DNA from: CAYMLL01 sp964390645
Lineage (GTDB): Bacteria; Planctomycetota; UBA8108
NCBI GenBank assembly: GCA_964390645.1
Contig: CAYMLL010000092.1
Span: 1-23,855 of the forward strand
Reading direction: 5' to 3'
Length of the DNA stretch: 23,855 nucleotides
The position numbers and the translations under genes are program-made. Shown in pieces: positions 7,645-16,790 of this stretch; within the stretch, counting starts at the first letter, position 1; the number at the start of each line of letters is the position of its first letter. The notes under the pieces were generated by a model. The model worked only from the letters and a program-made list of their open reading frames with translations. It had not been told where the DNA came from and did no database searches.

Positions 7645-10600
7645 ATGTCCGGGAGCTCGCTCGGACTCGCGGCCCTGGTCGTCGCGTTGGTGGCGAGCAT
7701 CGGTGCGGACGCGGCGGAGCGAGTGAAGCGCGACCTGCAAGCGCTCTACCACTTCGATCAGCAGGACGGCGACGTCGTTCGGGATGTCGGCGGGGTCGGT
7801 CAGCCGCTCGACCTGACGATCGCCGAGCCGCAGAGGGCGAGCTGGCGGAAGGGGTGTCTCGACCTTCGATCCGGGACACGGATCTCTTCCCGCGCTCCGG
7901 CGCGGAAGATCATCGATGCTGCCAGGCGGTCGGATTCGTTGAGCGTCGAGGCGTGGATTCGTCCGAGGGACGACGATCAGGACGGGCCGGCGCGCATCGT
8001 GTCGCTGTCCGGCAGCTCGACCGAGCGCAACGTCACCCTTGGCCAGGACGGCGATCGCTACGACGCGCGATTGCGTACCACCACGACGAACTCGAATGGG
8101 CTGCCGTCCCTCGCGAGCCCCGGTGGCTCGCTGCAGGTCGGCCTGACGCACGTCGTCTACACACGTGATCGGTCGGGCAACGCGCGCCTCTATCTCAATG
8201 CTCGGCTTGTGGTCACCCGGAAGGTCGGCGGCAAGCTGTCGAGCTGGGACGAGGACTTCCGGCTGCACCTCGGGAACGAGAAGACCGGTGGCCGCTCCTG
8301 GCTCGGGGAGCTGCACCTCGTCGCGATCTACAGTCGCGCGCTGAGCCGCAAGGAGGTGACGCGTAACTTCGAGGCCGGCAGCCCTTCAGGCGTCGCGCCG
8401 GCCGAGCTCGCGGAGATCGAGCCGGTTGGCGTCGGACGGGCCGGCACCGGCGACAGGGTCGAGCGCGGCCTGCGTGCGCTCTACACTTTCGAGGCGGGCC
8501 GCGGCGAGACGGTCCACGACCGCTCTGGCGTCGGCACGCCGCTCGATCTTGCCATCGATCGCACGGCGGCTGTTCGCTGGCGGGAGAGATCGCTGCTCGT
8601 GCGCTCCGAGGTGCTGATCAGCTCCCTGCTGCCGCCCCGGAAGATCTACCGGGCGATCGAGCGTTCCGGTGCGCTTTCGATCGAGGCCTGGATACGGTCG
8701 AAGAGCGATCAACAGAAGGGGCCAGCGCGCATCGTCTCCCTGTCGGCGAGCGCGTCGCTGCGCAACGTCACGCTCGGGCAGGACGGCGCTCGTCTCGACG
8801 CGCGTCTGCGAACGACGAGAACGAGCGAGAACGGCACTCCGTCCCTTTCGACGCCGATGGGTTCGCTCGGAGCCACCCTGACCCACTGCGTCTACACGCG
8901 AGACCGGACCGGACGGACGAGGATCTTTCTCGACGGCGAGGAGCGGGCGGCGAGAAAGGTCGGAGGGGACCTTGGCAACTGGGTCGACTCTTTCCGTCTG
9001 GCGCTGGTCAACGAGAGGACCGGTTCGCGCGGTTGGCTCGGCGAGCTGCACCTCGTGGCGATCTACAGTCGCGCACTCGATGCGGAGGAGGTCGCGCGGA
9101 ACTTCTCGGCGGGCAGCGAGATCAGCGCGCCGATCTCCATGGCCCGGGAGCGTGACGCCCCGGCATCCCCGGAGCCGAAGGTCGCGACGAGGCCGGACAC
9201 CCCACGGCACTTCGACTCCAGGATCGCGCCGCTCCTCGAGCGACATTGCCTGGAGTGTCACGGTGCGGCGAAGAGGAAGGGGCGGCTCGATCTCTCGAGC
9301 GAGAAGACCGCGCTCGCGGGCGGGCGCAAGGGCAAGGCGATCGTTCCCGGCGACGTGGCTGCCAGCATGTTGTGGATGTCGGTCGAGTCGGACGAGATGC
9401 CGAAGAAGCGTCCGCCGCTGTCCGCCCCGGACAAGGCTCTCCTGCGCCAGTGGATTGAGGCGGGTGCGGTATGGTCGGAAAACAGGGTCCTGTCGCTCGT
9501 GCGTGGCGATGAGCCGATCGACGTGCACCGCGAGTTCGACTGTCCGGGCGGCAAGCCGAGTCCGGGTCCGATCCTGTCGAGGCGCCTGACCGTTCCGGAG
9601 TACGTCGAGACGGTGCGCGCGGCGGTCGGTGTCGATATCGAGAAGGAGGCTCGCGAGATCCTGCCGCCGGACCTGCGAGCGGACGGCTTCAGCAACACCG
9701 CGTACAACCTCATCGTCGATCTCGGCCACGTCGAGGCCTACGCGAAGCTGGCGGAGCTCATCGTCGGGCGCGTCGATCTGCAGGCTCTCGCCTCGAAGCA
9801 CGCGAGGTGCCGAGCGCTGACGGAGGGTTGCATGAGCGAGGTCATCGCCTCGATCGGCAAGTGGCTCCTGCGCGGGCCTCTGGAGGAAGACGAGGTCGAG
9901 GCCCTCCTGCGCGTGTCGACGGCCGTCGCCGATGAAGGGGGCGACTTCGATGAGGCGCTGGGATTCACCGTGGAGGCGATGCTCCAGTCTCCGCGCTTCA
10001 CCTATCACATCGAGGACACGCGAGGCGACGGACGACCGCGACCTGTCAGCGATCACGAGCTCGCTTCGCGCATGAGCTACATCTTGTGGGGAGGGCCGCC
10101 GGATGCGGAGCTGGTGCGAGCGGCCGACGCCGGGGAGCTCCGCGATCGCGACGGGAGCGCGGCACAGGTGCGTCGCATGCTCGACGATCCGCGTGCGGTG
10201 GAGATGTCGTTGCGGTTCGTGGACGACTGGCTGCATCTCGGAAGGCTCGACTTCTTGCGACCCGGCCCGGAGCGCTTCCCTGGCTGGGACGCCCGGCTGG
10301 CGGCTGACATGCGCGCGGAGACCCTGGCGTTCTTCGAGGACGTCGTCTGGCGAGAGAGACGACCGCTCGGGGATCTCCTGAACGCTCAGTTCACGTACGC
10401 GACGTCGCGGCTCGCCGAGCACTACGGTCTTCCGACGACGGGTGAGCCGCAGCTTCCCACGAAGCTGGACGGGCTCCGGCGCCATGACCTCTCGGGGCTG
10501 CCGTCGCGCGGCGGCCTGCTGACGCAGGGCAGCGTTCTGACCATCGGCGGCGACGGGGCATCGATGGTCGCTCGCGGGCTCTTCATCCTGCACGATGTCC

Positions 10601-11097
10601 TCGGCAGCCATGTCGAGGACCCACCGCCGGGAGTCGACACGACGCCGGTGCCGACGAGGCCGGGGCTCTCGCAGCGGAAGATCTCGGAGCGGCGAATCGC
10701 GGACGAGGCCTGCGGCGGCTGTCATTCCCGCTTCGAGCCGCTGTCCTTCGGCCTCGAGCGATTCGACGGCGTCGGCGCCTACAAGGAGAAGGACGAGCAC
10801 GGTACCGGGCTGCGGGACGACGGCAAGATCGTCTTTCCCGGCGAGGAGGAGCCGGTCGCGTACGGGTCCGCTGCGGAGCTGATGGATCTCCTGGCGCGGA
10901 GCGCGCGCTTCCGGGAGTGCATCACGCTGAAGGTCACCCAGTTCGCCCTCGGTCGTCCGCTCGTCCAGAGCGATGTCTGCGGGCTCGACAGGATCCACGA
11001 GGCCGCGCAGAATGGTGGGGGCACCTACGCGGACCTGATCACCGCCATCGTCCTCAGCGATCTGGTCCGGATGACGCGAACGGAGAACGATCGATGA
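7645..11097 (+). CDS. LamG-LamG-cytochrome-DUF1587/1595/1592/1588/1585 secreted protein
   Basis: The ATG at 7645 gives 1150 residues; it follows GAGGG (7636-7640) and begins a clear signal peptide (MSGSSLGLAALVVALVASIGADA). Two LamG-like domains occupy about residues 27-250 and 270-495. A PSCyt1 cytochrome domain at about 520-585 carries CLECH (C535, C538, H539). Then follow the DUF1587 (LTVPEYVETVRAAVG, from about 648), DUF1595, DUF1592 (about 785-925), DUF1588 and DUF1585 blocks. DUF1588 includes a second motif, CGGCH (C1023, C1026, H1027), in the usual DEACGGCHSRFEPLSFGLERFD context. The protein is therefore a possible diheme protein exported through Sec. Its TGA overlaps the next ATG (ATGA). 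This scaffold is distinct from DUF1549/DUF1553 but plays the same operon role. The reaction is unknown. Confidence 0.93.
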   Translation: MSGSSLGLAALVVALVASIGADAAERVKRDLQALYHFDQQDGDVVRDVGGVGQPLDLTIAEPQRASWRKGCLDLRSGTRISSRAPARKIIDAARRSDSLSVEAWIRPRDDDQDGPARIVSLSGSSTERNVTLGQDGDRYDARLRTTTTNSNGLPSLASPGGSLQVGLTHVVYTRDRSGNARLYLNARLVVTRKVGGKLSSWDEDFRLHLGNEKTGGRSWLGELHLVAIYSRALSRKEVTRNFEAGSPSGVAPAELAEIEPVGVGRAGTGDRVERGLRALYTFEAGRGETVHDRSGVGTPLDLAIDRTAAVRWRERSLLVRSEVLISSLLPPRKIYRAIERSGALSIEAWIRSKSDQQKGPARIVSLSASASLRNVTLGQDGARLDARLRTTRTSENGTPSLSTPMGSLGATLTHCVYTRDRTGRTRIFLDGEERAARKVGGDLGNWVDSFRLALVNERTGSRGWLGELHLVAIYSRALDAEEVARNFSAGSEISAPISMARERDAPASPEPKVATRPDTPRHFDSRIAPLLERHCLECHGAAKRKGRLDLSSEKTALAGGRKGKAIVPGDVAASMLWMSVESDEMPKKRPPLSAPDKALLRQWIEAGAVWSENRVLSLVRGDEPIDVHREFDCPGGKPSPGPILSRRLTVPEYVETVRAAVGVDIEKEAREILPPDLRADGFSNTAYNLIVDLGHVEAYAKLAELIVGRVDLQALASKHARCRALTEGCMSEVIASIGKWLLRGPLEEDEVEALLRVSTAVADEGGDFDEALGFTVEAMLQSPRFTYHIEDTRGDGRPRPVSDHELASRMSYILWGGPPDAELVRAADAGELRDRDGSAAQVRRMLDDPRAVEMSLRFVDDWLHLGRLDFLRPGPERFPGWDARLAADMRAETLAFFEDVVWRERRPLGDLLNAQFTYATSRLAEHYGLPTTGEPQLPTKLDGLRRHDLSGLPSRGGLLTQGSVLTIGGDGASMVARGLFILHDVLGSHVEDPPPGVDTTPVPTRPGLSQRKISERRIADEACGGCHSRFEPLSFGLERFDGVGAYKEKDEHGTGLRDDGKIVFPGEEEPVAYGSAAELMDLLARSARFRECITLKVTQFALGRPLVQSDVCGLDRIHEAAQNGGGTYADLITAIVLSDLVRMTRTENDR
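7723..9120 (+). repeat. Tandem LamG coding repeat, 735-base period
   Basis: The two LamG-like domains of the 7645 gene line up with a period of 735 bases (245 codons), measured from the shared segment ELHLVAIYSRAL beginning at 8308 and 9043. Other shared blocks are ALYxF at the start, PARIVSLS, RNVTLGQDG and RKVGG. At the DNA level the ELHLVAIYSRA segment is nearly identical. This points to an internal duplication. Confidence 0.85.
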
Positions 11098-12530
11098 AGA
11101 GCGAGAGGCTCAGCCGCCGTACGATGCTCAGGGGAGTCGGATCCGTCGCCATCGGGCTGCCGCTTCTCGAGGAGATGCTCGCCTCTCCGCTGGCCGGGGC
11201 GGAGTCTGACGAGAGGTCCGTGCCGACGCGCGCCTTCAACGTCTTCTTCGGTCTGGGCATCCCCGCGCCGCTCCAGACGGAGGGCTTTGACGGCGTGCTC
11301 GAGCCGCTGAAGCCGTTGCGCGAGAGGCTCCAGATCCTGCGCGGTGTCGACCAGGTGCGTTGCGACGAGTCCGGAATCAACGCTCACTTCGACGGCGCGT
11401 CCGGTGCCTTCACCGCCGAGCCACCCGACGGCGAGGCGAGGTCCGGCGGGCCGTCGATCGACCAGGTCATCCGCAGGTCGCACTATCCGGACGGGCTGCC
11501 CGCGGAGGTGGTCCCGACGCTGATCGGCGGCACCTTCTTTCGCCGCAGTCGAGTCAGCCGCTACGTCCACAGCTACAACGCAGACGGTACGGTCGCGGCG
11601 ACGATGCAGGAGAGACCCCGCGGTCTCTTCGACCGCGTCTTCGGCATCGTCGACATCTCCGGGGCCGGCGCGGATCCGCGACGCCGGCGACTGAAGCGGA
11701 GCGTGCTCGACTCCGTCGTCGACCAGTACAGGCTTTACACCGGTGAGCGCTCGCCTCTCGGGCGCGCGTCACGGACGCGAGTTGCCGAGCATCTTGATCG
11801 CATTCGCGAGTACGAGCGACGCGCCTTTGTGCTGCGGGGCAGGGATCCGCGAGCGTCCGAGGTGCCGCCGGCCTCCCCCCTGCTGCACGGAGGTGAGGCC
11901 GATCCAGGCGGCGAGGGCATCGACATCACGCTCGAGGAGCTGACGACCGAATGGCGTCTGATGGCGGACATCTACGCCCTGGCGATCCAGTGCGATCGCG
12001 TCCGCTTCGGGTCGCTGACCTTTCTCGCGGCGGGCGAGCGCATCCGCCTCACCGGTGATTACGAGTACGCCGGCAGAAGGGTGTTTCGTTTCGATGACGT
12101 CAAGCACCGTCCCCGCAAGTCGGGCGCAGCGGCCTGCAGCCACGAGTGGTGGCACGAGTTCGCCGTCAAGAAGGAGAACAAGGACCTGCGGGCGCACGCT
12201 CACATGAAGCTGCGGGAGGTGGCGTACTTTCTGGGCCTTCTCGACGGCCCGGGCTCGAAGGAGGCGAACGGCAGGAGCATCCTCGAGAACTCGCTGGTCA
12301 CGGTCTCGACGGAGTCGGGGGACGGTCGCCACTCGGACGTCCGGAGGGAGCTTTCGGGCGTCTTCCACGCGATCTCCGGGGCGAACGGCCGTTTCAAGAC
12401 CGGAGGGATCCTCGATGTCGGCGCCGAGGGCATCGACGTCTACAACACGATGCTCGCGGCGATGGGGACGAAAGAGCGACTCGGTTCGAGTCGGCGCGAG
12501 GGCAAGGCGATCGACACGATTCGGGCCTGA
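11094..12530 (+). CDS. DUF1552 protein, Tat-exported
   Basis: The ATG at 11094 overlaps the stop of the upstream gene and has GGAG 8 bases before it, giving 478 residues. The frame is open further upstream but that part is only the shadow of the previous gene. The N-terminus carries a canonical twin-arginine signal, RLSRRTMLRGVGSVAIGLPLLEEML. The body shows DUF1552 features: RAFNVFFGLGIPAP, LKPLRERLQILRGVDQ, GINAHFDGASGAFT, GGPSIDQVI and a DIYALAIQCDRVRFGSLTFLA helix. Near the C-terminus, STESGDGRHSD and GGILDVGAEGID are typical. DUF1552 regularly follows DUF1592/DUF1585 proteins, as DUF1501 follows DUF1549/DUF1553. Its enzymatic role is unknown. Confidence 0.92.
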   Translation: MKSERLSRRTMLRGVGSVAIGLPLLEEMLASPLAGAESDERSVPTRAFNVFFGLGIPAPLQTEGFDGVLEPLKPLRERLQILRGVDQVRCDESGINAHFDGASGAFTAEPPDGEARSGGPSIDQVIRRSHYPDGLPAEVVPTLIGGTFFRRSRVSRYVHSYNADGTVAATMQERPRGLFDRVFGIVDISGAGADPRRRRLKRSVLDSVVDQYRLYTGERSPLGRASRTRVAEHLDRIREYERRAFVLRGRDPRASEVPPASPLLHGGEADPGGEGIDITLEELTTEWRLMADIYALAIQCDRVRFGSLTFLAAGERIRLTGDYEYAGRRVFRFDDVKHRPRKSGAAACSHEWWHEFAVKKENKDLRAHAHMKLREVAYFLGLLDGPGSKEANGRSILENSLVTVSTESGDGRHSDVRRELSGVFHAISGANGRFKTGGILDVGAEGIDVYNTMLAAMGTKERLGSSRREGKAIDTIRA

Positions 12531-12546
12531 ACGGCCTGTTCGCCGG

Positions 12547-12584
12547 GGCCGGGAGAGGGCGCCGAGGCCGGGAGAGCGCGCCGG
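12547..12584. repeat. Two-copy 19-base tandem repeat in convergent gap
   Basis: Two adjacent 19-base units (12547-12565 and 12566-12584) beginning GGCCGGGAGAG match at 17 of 19 positions. They lie in the 153-base gap between the convergent DUF1552 and DUF1501 genes. No strong terminator hairpin was recognised in this gap. Confidence 0.6.
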
Positions 12585-12683
12585 GGGCTTGCGTGACGCT
12601 GGTGGCCCGTCGGGAACCCGCGAGGGATCGGAGACGACCGCATGGACGCCGGAACCCGGAACCGACGTTCTCGGCGGGCTGTC

Positions 12684-14201
12684 TCAGGCGACGATGTCGT
12701 GAATCACGTGGCCGTGCACATCCGTCAGCCGGAAATCGCGTCCCTGATAGCGGTACGTCAGTCGCCTGTGGTCGATGCCGAGCAGGTGCAGGATGGTGGC
12801 GTTGAGGTCGTGGATGTGCATCGTGCCGGGCGTCCAGCGCTCCTTCGTCGGCTGGGGTGACAGCGTGAAACCGTCGGCATCGGCGATGTTGTAGGCGTAG
12901 TCGTCGGTCCGACCGTAGGTGATGCGGGGCTTGACGCCGCCGCCGTCCATCCAGAGGGTGAAGCAGCGCGGGTGATGGTCGCGGCCGTAGTTCTGCTTCG
13001 TCAGACGGCCCTGGCAGTACGCCGTGCGCCCGAACTCGCCGCCCCAGACGACCAGAGTCTCGTCGAGGAGTCCGCGGCGCTTGAGGTCCTTGATCAGCCC
13101 GGCGCAACCCTGGTCGACGTCCTTGGCCTGGGACTCGTGCTCGCGGGGCAGGCCGCCGTGCGCGTCCCAGCCACGGTGAAAGATCTGCACGTTGCGAACG
13201 CCTCGCTCGATGAGCCGCCGTGAGTTGAGACAGCAGGCGGCGAAGGTGCCCGGAGTACGCGCGTCCTCACCGTAGAGCTCGAAGGTGTCCGCGGTCTCGT
13301 TCGACAGGTCCATGAGCTCGGGGATCGACGTCTGCAGACGGTAGGCCATCTCGTGCTGCTTGATGCGTGCGAGGATCTCGGGGTCCGCGAATTGCTCGTG
13401 CTGCCCGTGGTTGATCTCGGCGAGGGCATCGAGCTGAGCGCGTCGGTCCTCCCGTCGGACGCCCGCGGGGCTGCTCAGGTAGAGCACCGGGTCGCCCTGG
13501 CTGCGCATCAGCATGCCCTGGTGGTCCGACGGCATGAAGCCGGTACCCCATAGCCGATTGAAGAGGCTCTGTTCCGGGAAGCGGCTGCGGGCGTGCATGA
13601 CGACGTAGCCGGGCAGGTTCTCGTTGAGGCTTCCGAGCCCGTAGCTGACCCAGGCGCCGAGGCTCGGACGACCGGGGATCTGGCTGCCTGTCTGGATGTA
13701 CGTGATCGCGGGATCGTGGTTGATCGCCTCGGTGAACGTCGAGTGAACAACGCAGAGCTCCTTCGCCACCGTCGCCGTGTGCGGCAAGAGCTCGCTGACC
13801 CAGACGCCGCCGTCGTTGTTGTCGTGTCTCGTGAACTCGTACTTGCTCGGACATACCGGCAGCGTCTTCTGTCCTGCGGTCATTCCGGTGATGCGCTGGC
13901 CGTCGCGCACCTGTTCCGGAAGGGGCTTGCCGAACATCTCGCGCATTCTCGGCTTGTAGTCCCACAGGTCGTGGTGGCTCGGGCCACCGCTCATGAAGAG
14001 GTAGATCACGCGCTTCGCTTTCGGAGCGTGGTGTGTGCCGATCCCGTGAGCGCGGGAGCGAGGTCCGCCGTCCTCGGCGAGGAGGCCGGGATCGAGCAGG
14101 CTTGCCATCGCGGCGGTGCCCAGCCCCAGGGCCGTGCGTCCGAAGAGCTGCCGGCGGGTCGTCATCAGCTCGTGTTCGCGAAGGGGGCTCTTCTCGTCCA
14201 T
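12684..14201 (-). CDS. DUF1501 protein, Tat-exported (GRDHH type)
   Basis: This 505-residue protein carries the Tat signal TTRRQLFGRTALGLGTAAMASLL. An in-frame ATG at 14165 (residue 13) is an equally good start, since neither has a clear Shine-Dalgarno sequence. DUF1501 landmarks are VIYLFMSGGPSHHDLWDYKP near residue 70, SCxLGSLNENLPGYVV-type strands in the middle, VVWGGEFGRTAY, GRDHH (residues 406-410) and WMDGGGVKPRITYGRTDDY. The C-terminus ends with the family-typical HLLGIDHRRLTYRYQGRDFRLTDVHGHV. It lies 96 bases downstream of the PSCyt1-DUF1549-DUF1553 gene on the same strand and probably shares its transcript. It is about as long as the 3894-5405 protein and shares its C-terminal RLTYR..GR(E/D)FRLTDV block, so the two are close paralogues. 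Confidence 0.93.
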   Translation of the reverse strand: MDEKSPLREHELMTTRRQLFGRTALGLGTAAMASLLDPGLLAEDGGPRSRAHGIGTHHAPKAKRVIYLFMSGGPSHHDLWDYKPRMREMFGKPLPEQVRDGQRITGMTAGQKTLPVCPSKYEFTRHDNNDGGVWVSELLPHTATVAKELCVVHSTFTEAINHDPAITYIQTGSQIPGRPSLGAWVSYGLGSLNENLPGYVVMHARSRFPEQSLFNRLWGTGFMPSDHQGMLMRSQGDPVLYLSSPAGVRREDRRAQLDALAEINHGQHEQFADPEILARIKQHEMAYRLQTSIPELMDLSNETADTFELYGEDARTPGTFAACCLNSRRLIERGVRNVQIFHRGWDAHGGLPREHESQAKDVDQGCAGLIKDLKRRGLLDETLVVWGGEFGRTAYCQGRLTKQNYGRDHHPRCFTLWMDGGGVKPRITYGRTDDYAYNIADADGFTLSPQPTKERWTPGTMHIHDLNATILHLLGIDHRRLTYRYQGRDFRLTDVHGHVIHDIVA

Positions 14202-14227
14202 GTCTCTGCGTCTCGTGGGGTCAGAGG

Positions 14228-14278
14228 CTCGCGGTGTTTTCGAGCGCCCGGCGGTTCGACCGGGGATCTCGCGGTGTT
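14228..14278. repeat. Direct repeats flanking a small hairpin between two operon genes
   Basis: CTCGCGGTGTT occurs at 14228-14238 and again at 14268-14278, exactly 40 bases apart. Between them is the perfect hairpin CGGT-TCG-ACCG (14252-14262). The element fills most of the 96-base gap between the minus-strand cytochrome and DUF1501 genes. It could be an operator pair on one face of the helix or an RNA processing/stability element. Confidence 0.45.
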
Positions 14279-14297
14279 CGTGATCGGTGGATAGGCA

Positions 14298-16745
14298 TCA
14301 GTAGAGGAGAATCGCGACGTCGCTCGCCAGCACCGTGACCGCGAGCTGCGACCAGGCGGCGTGCTCCACCGGATCCAGCTGCTCGTCGCGTGGGGCATCG
14401 CCGACGGACAGCAACGCGAGCGCGTCCTTCTCGGCTCCCGAGTAGCGTTCACGCTGCGTCGCGAGCAGCTTCTCGCACGCCGCGCGCTCTCGTGCGTTCG
14501 GAGCGCGACTTGCGAGCAGCGTGAAGAGCAGGTTCAGCCGCGACGTGTCGTCCTTCGCCTCCTCGAGCAGGCGTTCGGCGAGCTTGCGTGACATCTCGAC
14601 CCGCTGCGTCTCGTTGAAGAGGCCGAGCGACTGCAGTGGCGTGCTCGTTCGCGAGCGCTCGACGCAGCTGGCTTCCCGGCTCGGCGCGTCGAAGAGCGTC
14701 ATCATCGGATGCGGGCTCGTGCGCTTCCAGTAGACGTAGAGGCTGCGTCGGTAGAGCTTCGCGCCCTTGTCACGCACGTACTGCTTCGTGTTGCTCGCCG
14801 GATGAGCGAGCGCCTTCCAGAGGCCGTCGGGCTGGTAGGGCTTGACGCCCTCGCCCCCCATCTCGTCACCGAGGAGGCCACTCGCCCACAAGGCGAGATC
14901 TCGGATGACCTCGGCGTCGAGGCGGTGACCGGGACCTCGCGCCCAGAGGCGGTTCTCGGGGTCGTCGAGGCCAAGGCGCCACGCGGAGCTCTGGCGGAAG
15001 GTGCTGCTCGTGACCATCAGGCGCAGCATGTGCTTCATGTCCCAGTCGCTGTCCCGCAGCTCCACCGCGAGCCAGTCGAGGAGTTCGGGGTGAGTCGGCT
15101 GCTCGCCTTGCAGGCCGAAGTCCTCGGGCGTGCGGACGAGCCCGTAGCCGAAAATGCGCTGCCAGAGGCGATTCACCAGCACGCGCGCGACCAGAGGGTG
15201 CTCGTCCGAGGTCAGCCAGCGGGCAAGCCCGAGACGGTTTCGGGGCGCGTCCGCGGGGAAGGAGCCCATGACCTCGAGGATGCCGGGCTCGAGCGCGTCC
15301 CCGGTCGGCAGGTTGTACTCGCCACGCCGTAGCAGACGCGTCTGACGGGGCTTCTCGAGCTCCCGGGTGACGAGGGTTGTCGTGAAGCTCGCCGAGGCCT
15401 TCGCGAAGCCCCTGGAGAGCTCGCTCGCTCGTTCGACGAGCTCCAGCCGCGCGAAGGGACCGGCCTCGTCTGCGAGGATCTTCAGGCGCTCCTGTGGATC
15501 GCTCGAAGACCAGCTCTTCGCATCCGCCGGCGAGAGTCCGGCCTCGCCCTGCTTCCACGCCTGCGCGAGGAGCTCGTCGCGCGCCTTTTCGAGTCGGCTC
15601 CAGCTGATCCACGCGGCCTGGCTCGGCGGCGCCTTGATCGTCGGGCCGTAGGTGTAGGAGTTGCCGTCCAGCGGCTTCTCCGCAGTGTTGTTGAAGAACG
15701 CGAGCAGGCGGTAGTACTCCGTCTGCGGGACCGGGTCGAACTTGTGCGTGTGGCAGCGCGCGCAGATGAGGCTGATGCCGAGCAGCACCGTGCCGAGTGT
15801 CTCGGTACGGTCGAAGTTGTTCTTCGCCTGGAACTCGGCGGGAATCACTCCGCCCTCGGCGGTGCTGGGGTTCATGCGCACGAAGCCGGTCGCCACCTGT
15901 TGGGCCAGCGTCGGATTCGGGAGGAGATCGCCGGCGAGCTGCCAGGTGATGAACTTGTCGAGTGGCAGGTTGCTGTTGAACGCGTGGACGACCCAGTCAC
16001 GGTACGGGTAGATGCCGCGCCGGTTGTCGAGGTGAAGACCGTGCGTGTCGCCGTACCGGACCGCGTCGAGCCAGTAGCGCGCCTGGTGCTCGCCGAAGTA
16101 CGGGCTCGACAGCAGCCGGTCGACGAGGCGCTCGTAGGAGCCCGCTTGCCGGTCGGCGTGGTGAGTCGCGAGCTCTTCGGGCCCGGGCGGCAGACCCGTG
16201 AGCACGAGCGCAGCGCGGCGCGCCAGCGTCGTACTGTCGGCCTCGGGTGCCGGGTCGATGCCCCGAGCTTTCAGGCGCGCTCGCACGAAGGCATCGATCT
16301 CGCCCTCGCTCGCGTTCTTCCTCGCGGGCTCGACCTTCGTCGGCACGACGAAGGCCCAGTGCTTCGCGTACTCGCCTCCCTGCCGGACCCAGCGGTCGAT
16401 GAGCTCGCGCTCTCGGGCCGTCAGCTGCTTCTGCGCCTTCCTGGGCGGCATCGGATCGTCGGTGTCGTGGATACGGACGAGGATCTCGCTCCTCTGCGGC
16501 GCCTCGGGATCGATCGCTCGACGACCGTCGAGATCGCGAGTGGCTCCGGCGTACGAGTCGAGACGCAGGGGGTTCTTCTTCTTCGCGGCCGGCCCGTGGC
16601 AGACGAAGCACTTGTTCGACAGCACCGGCAGGATGTCGCGCGCGAAGTCGACCCTGGCGGAGTCGCGAGCGTCGTCGGCAGGGTCCGCGCTCGAGAGCAG
16701 CGGGAAGAAGACGGTCAGCGTCAGGACAGCGAGCTTGGGTCGCAT
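14298..16745 (-). CDS. PSCyt1 - DUF1549 - DUF1553 secreted cytochrome-family protein
   Basis: This 815-residue protein starts at an ATG with GAGG 6 bases upstream and a short Sec signal (MRPKLAVLTLTVFFPLLSSA). PSCyt1 spans about residues 30-115, with CFVCH (C46, C49, H50) and the family's MPPRKAQKQLTARERELIDRWVRQGGEY. DUF1549 follows (about 140-355), with RAALVLTGLPPGPEEL, YWLDAVRYGDTHG and a second heme motif, CARCHTHKFDP (C328, C331, H332). DUF1553 occupies about 490-790 after the conserved TRELEKPRQTRLLRRGEYNLP block. Unlike the other DUF1549 proteins here it has no sugar-binding insert, only a helical linker (about 390-460). Its length is typical for the three-domain family. The DUF1501 gene follows on the same strand. 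Function beyond probable heme binding is unknown. Confidence 0.94.
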   Translation of the reverse strand: MRPKLAVLTLTVFFPLLSSADPADDARDSARVDFARDILPVLSNKCFVCHGPAAKKKNPLRLDSYAGATRDLDGRRAIDPEAPQRSEILVRIHDTDDPMPPRKAQKQLTARERELIDRWVRQGGEYAKHWAFVVPTKVEPARKNASEGEIDAFVRARLKARGIDPAPEADSTTLARRAALVLTGLPPGPEELATHHADRQAGSYERLVDRLLSSPYFGEHQARYWLDAVRYGDTHGLHLDNRRGIYPYRDWVVHAFNSNLPLDKFITWQLAGDLLPNPTLAQQVATGFVRMNPSTAEGGVIPAEFQAKNNFDRTETLGTVLLGISLICARCHTHKFDPVPQTEYYRLLAFFNNTAEKPLDGNSYTYGPTIKAPPSQAAWISWSRLEKARDELLAQAWKQGEAGLSPADAKSWSSSDPQERLKILADEAGPFARLELVERASELSRGFAKASASFTTTLVTRELEKPRQTRLLRRGEYNLPTGDALEPGILEVMGSFPADAPRNRLGLARWLTSDEHPLVARVLVNRLWQRIFGYGLVRTPEDFGLQGEQPTHPELLDWLAVELRDSDWDMKHMLRLMVTSSTFRQSSAWRLGLDDPENRLWARGPGHRLDAEVIRDLALWASGLLGDEMGGEGVKPYQPDGLWKALAHPASNTKQYVRDKGAKLYRRSLYVYWKRTSPHPMMTLFDAPSREASCVERSRTSTPLQSLGLFNETQRVEMSRKLAERLLEEAKDDTSRLNLLFTLLASRAPNARERAACEKLLATQRERYSGAEKDALALLSVGDAPRDEQLDPVEHAAWSQLAVTVLASDVAILLY

Positions 16746-16784
16746 GCGTCGCCTCGTCGTGGATCGGGAAGAACGGACGCATCG

Positions 16785-16790
16785 ATTCTA
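16785..16790 (-). promoter_or_regulatory. Candidate -10 box for the minus-strand cytochrome operon
   Basis: On the minus strand TAGAAT (16790-16785) matches 5 of 6 bases of the -10 consensus and would place the transcript start about 33 bases before the ATG at 16745. No convincing -35 box lies 16-18 bases further upstream, so the promoter type is uncertain. Confidence 0.4.

Noticed and set aside
8386..10998. Very long minus-strand open frame opposite the LamG-DUF1592 gene
   Set aside because: Antisense frame of a GC-rich gene with no recognisable domain; the plus strand encodes clear conserved domains throughout.
10917..11093. Earlier start for the DUF1552 gene
   Set aside because: The extra 59 residues are a shadow of the upstream gene and would bury the Tat signal; ATG 11094 has GGAG and a canonical Tat motif right after it.
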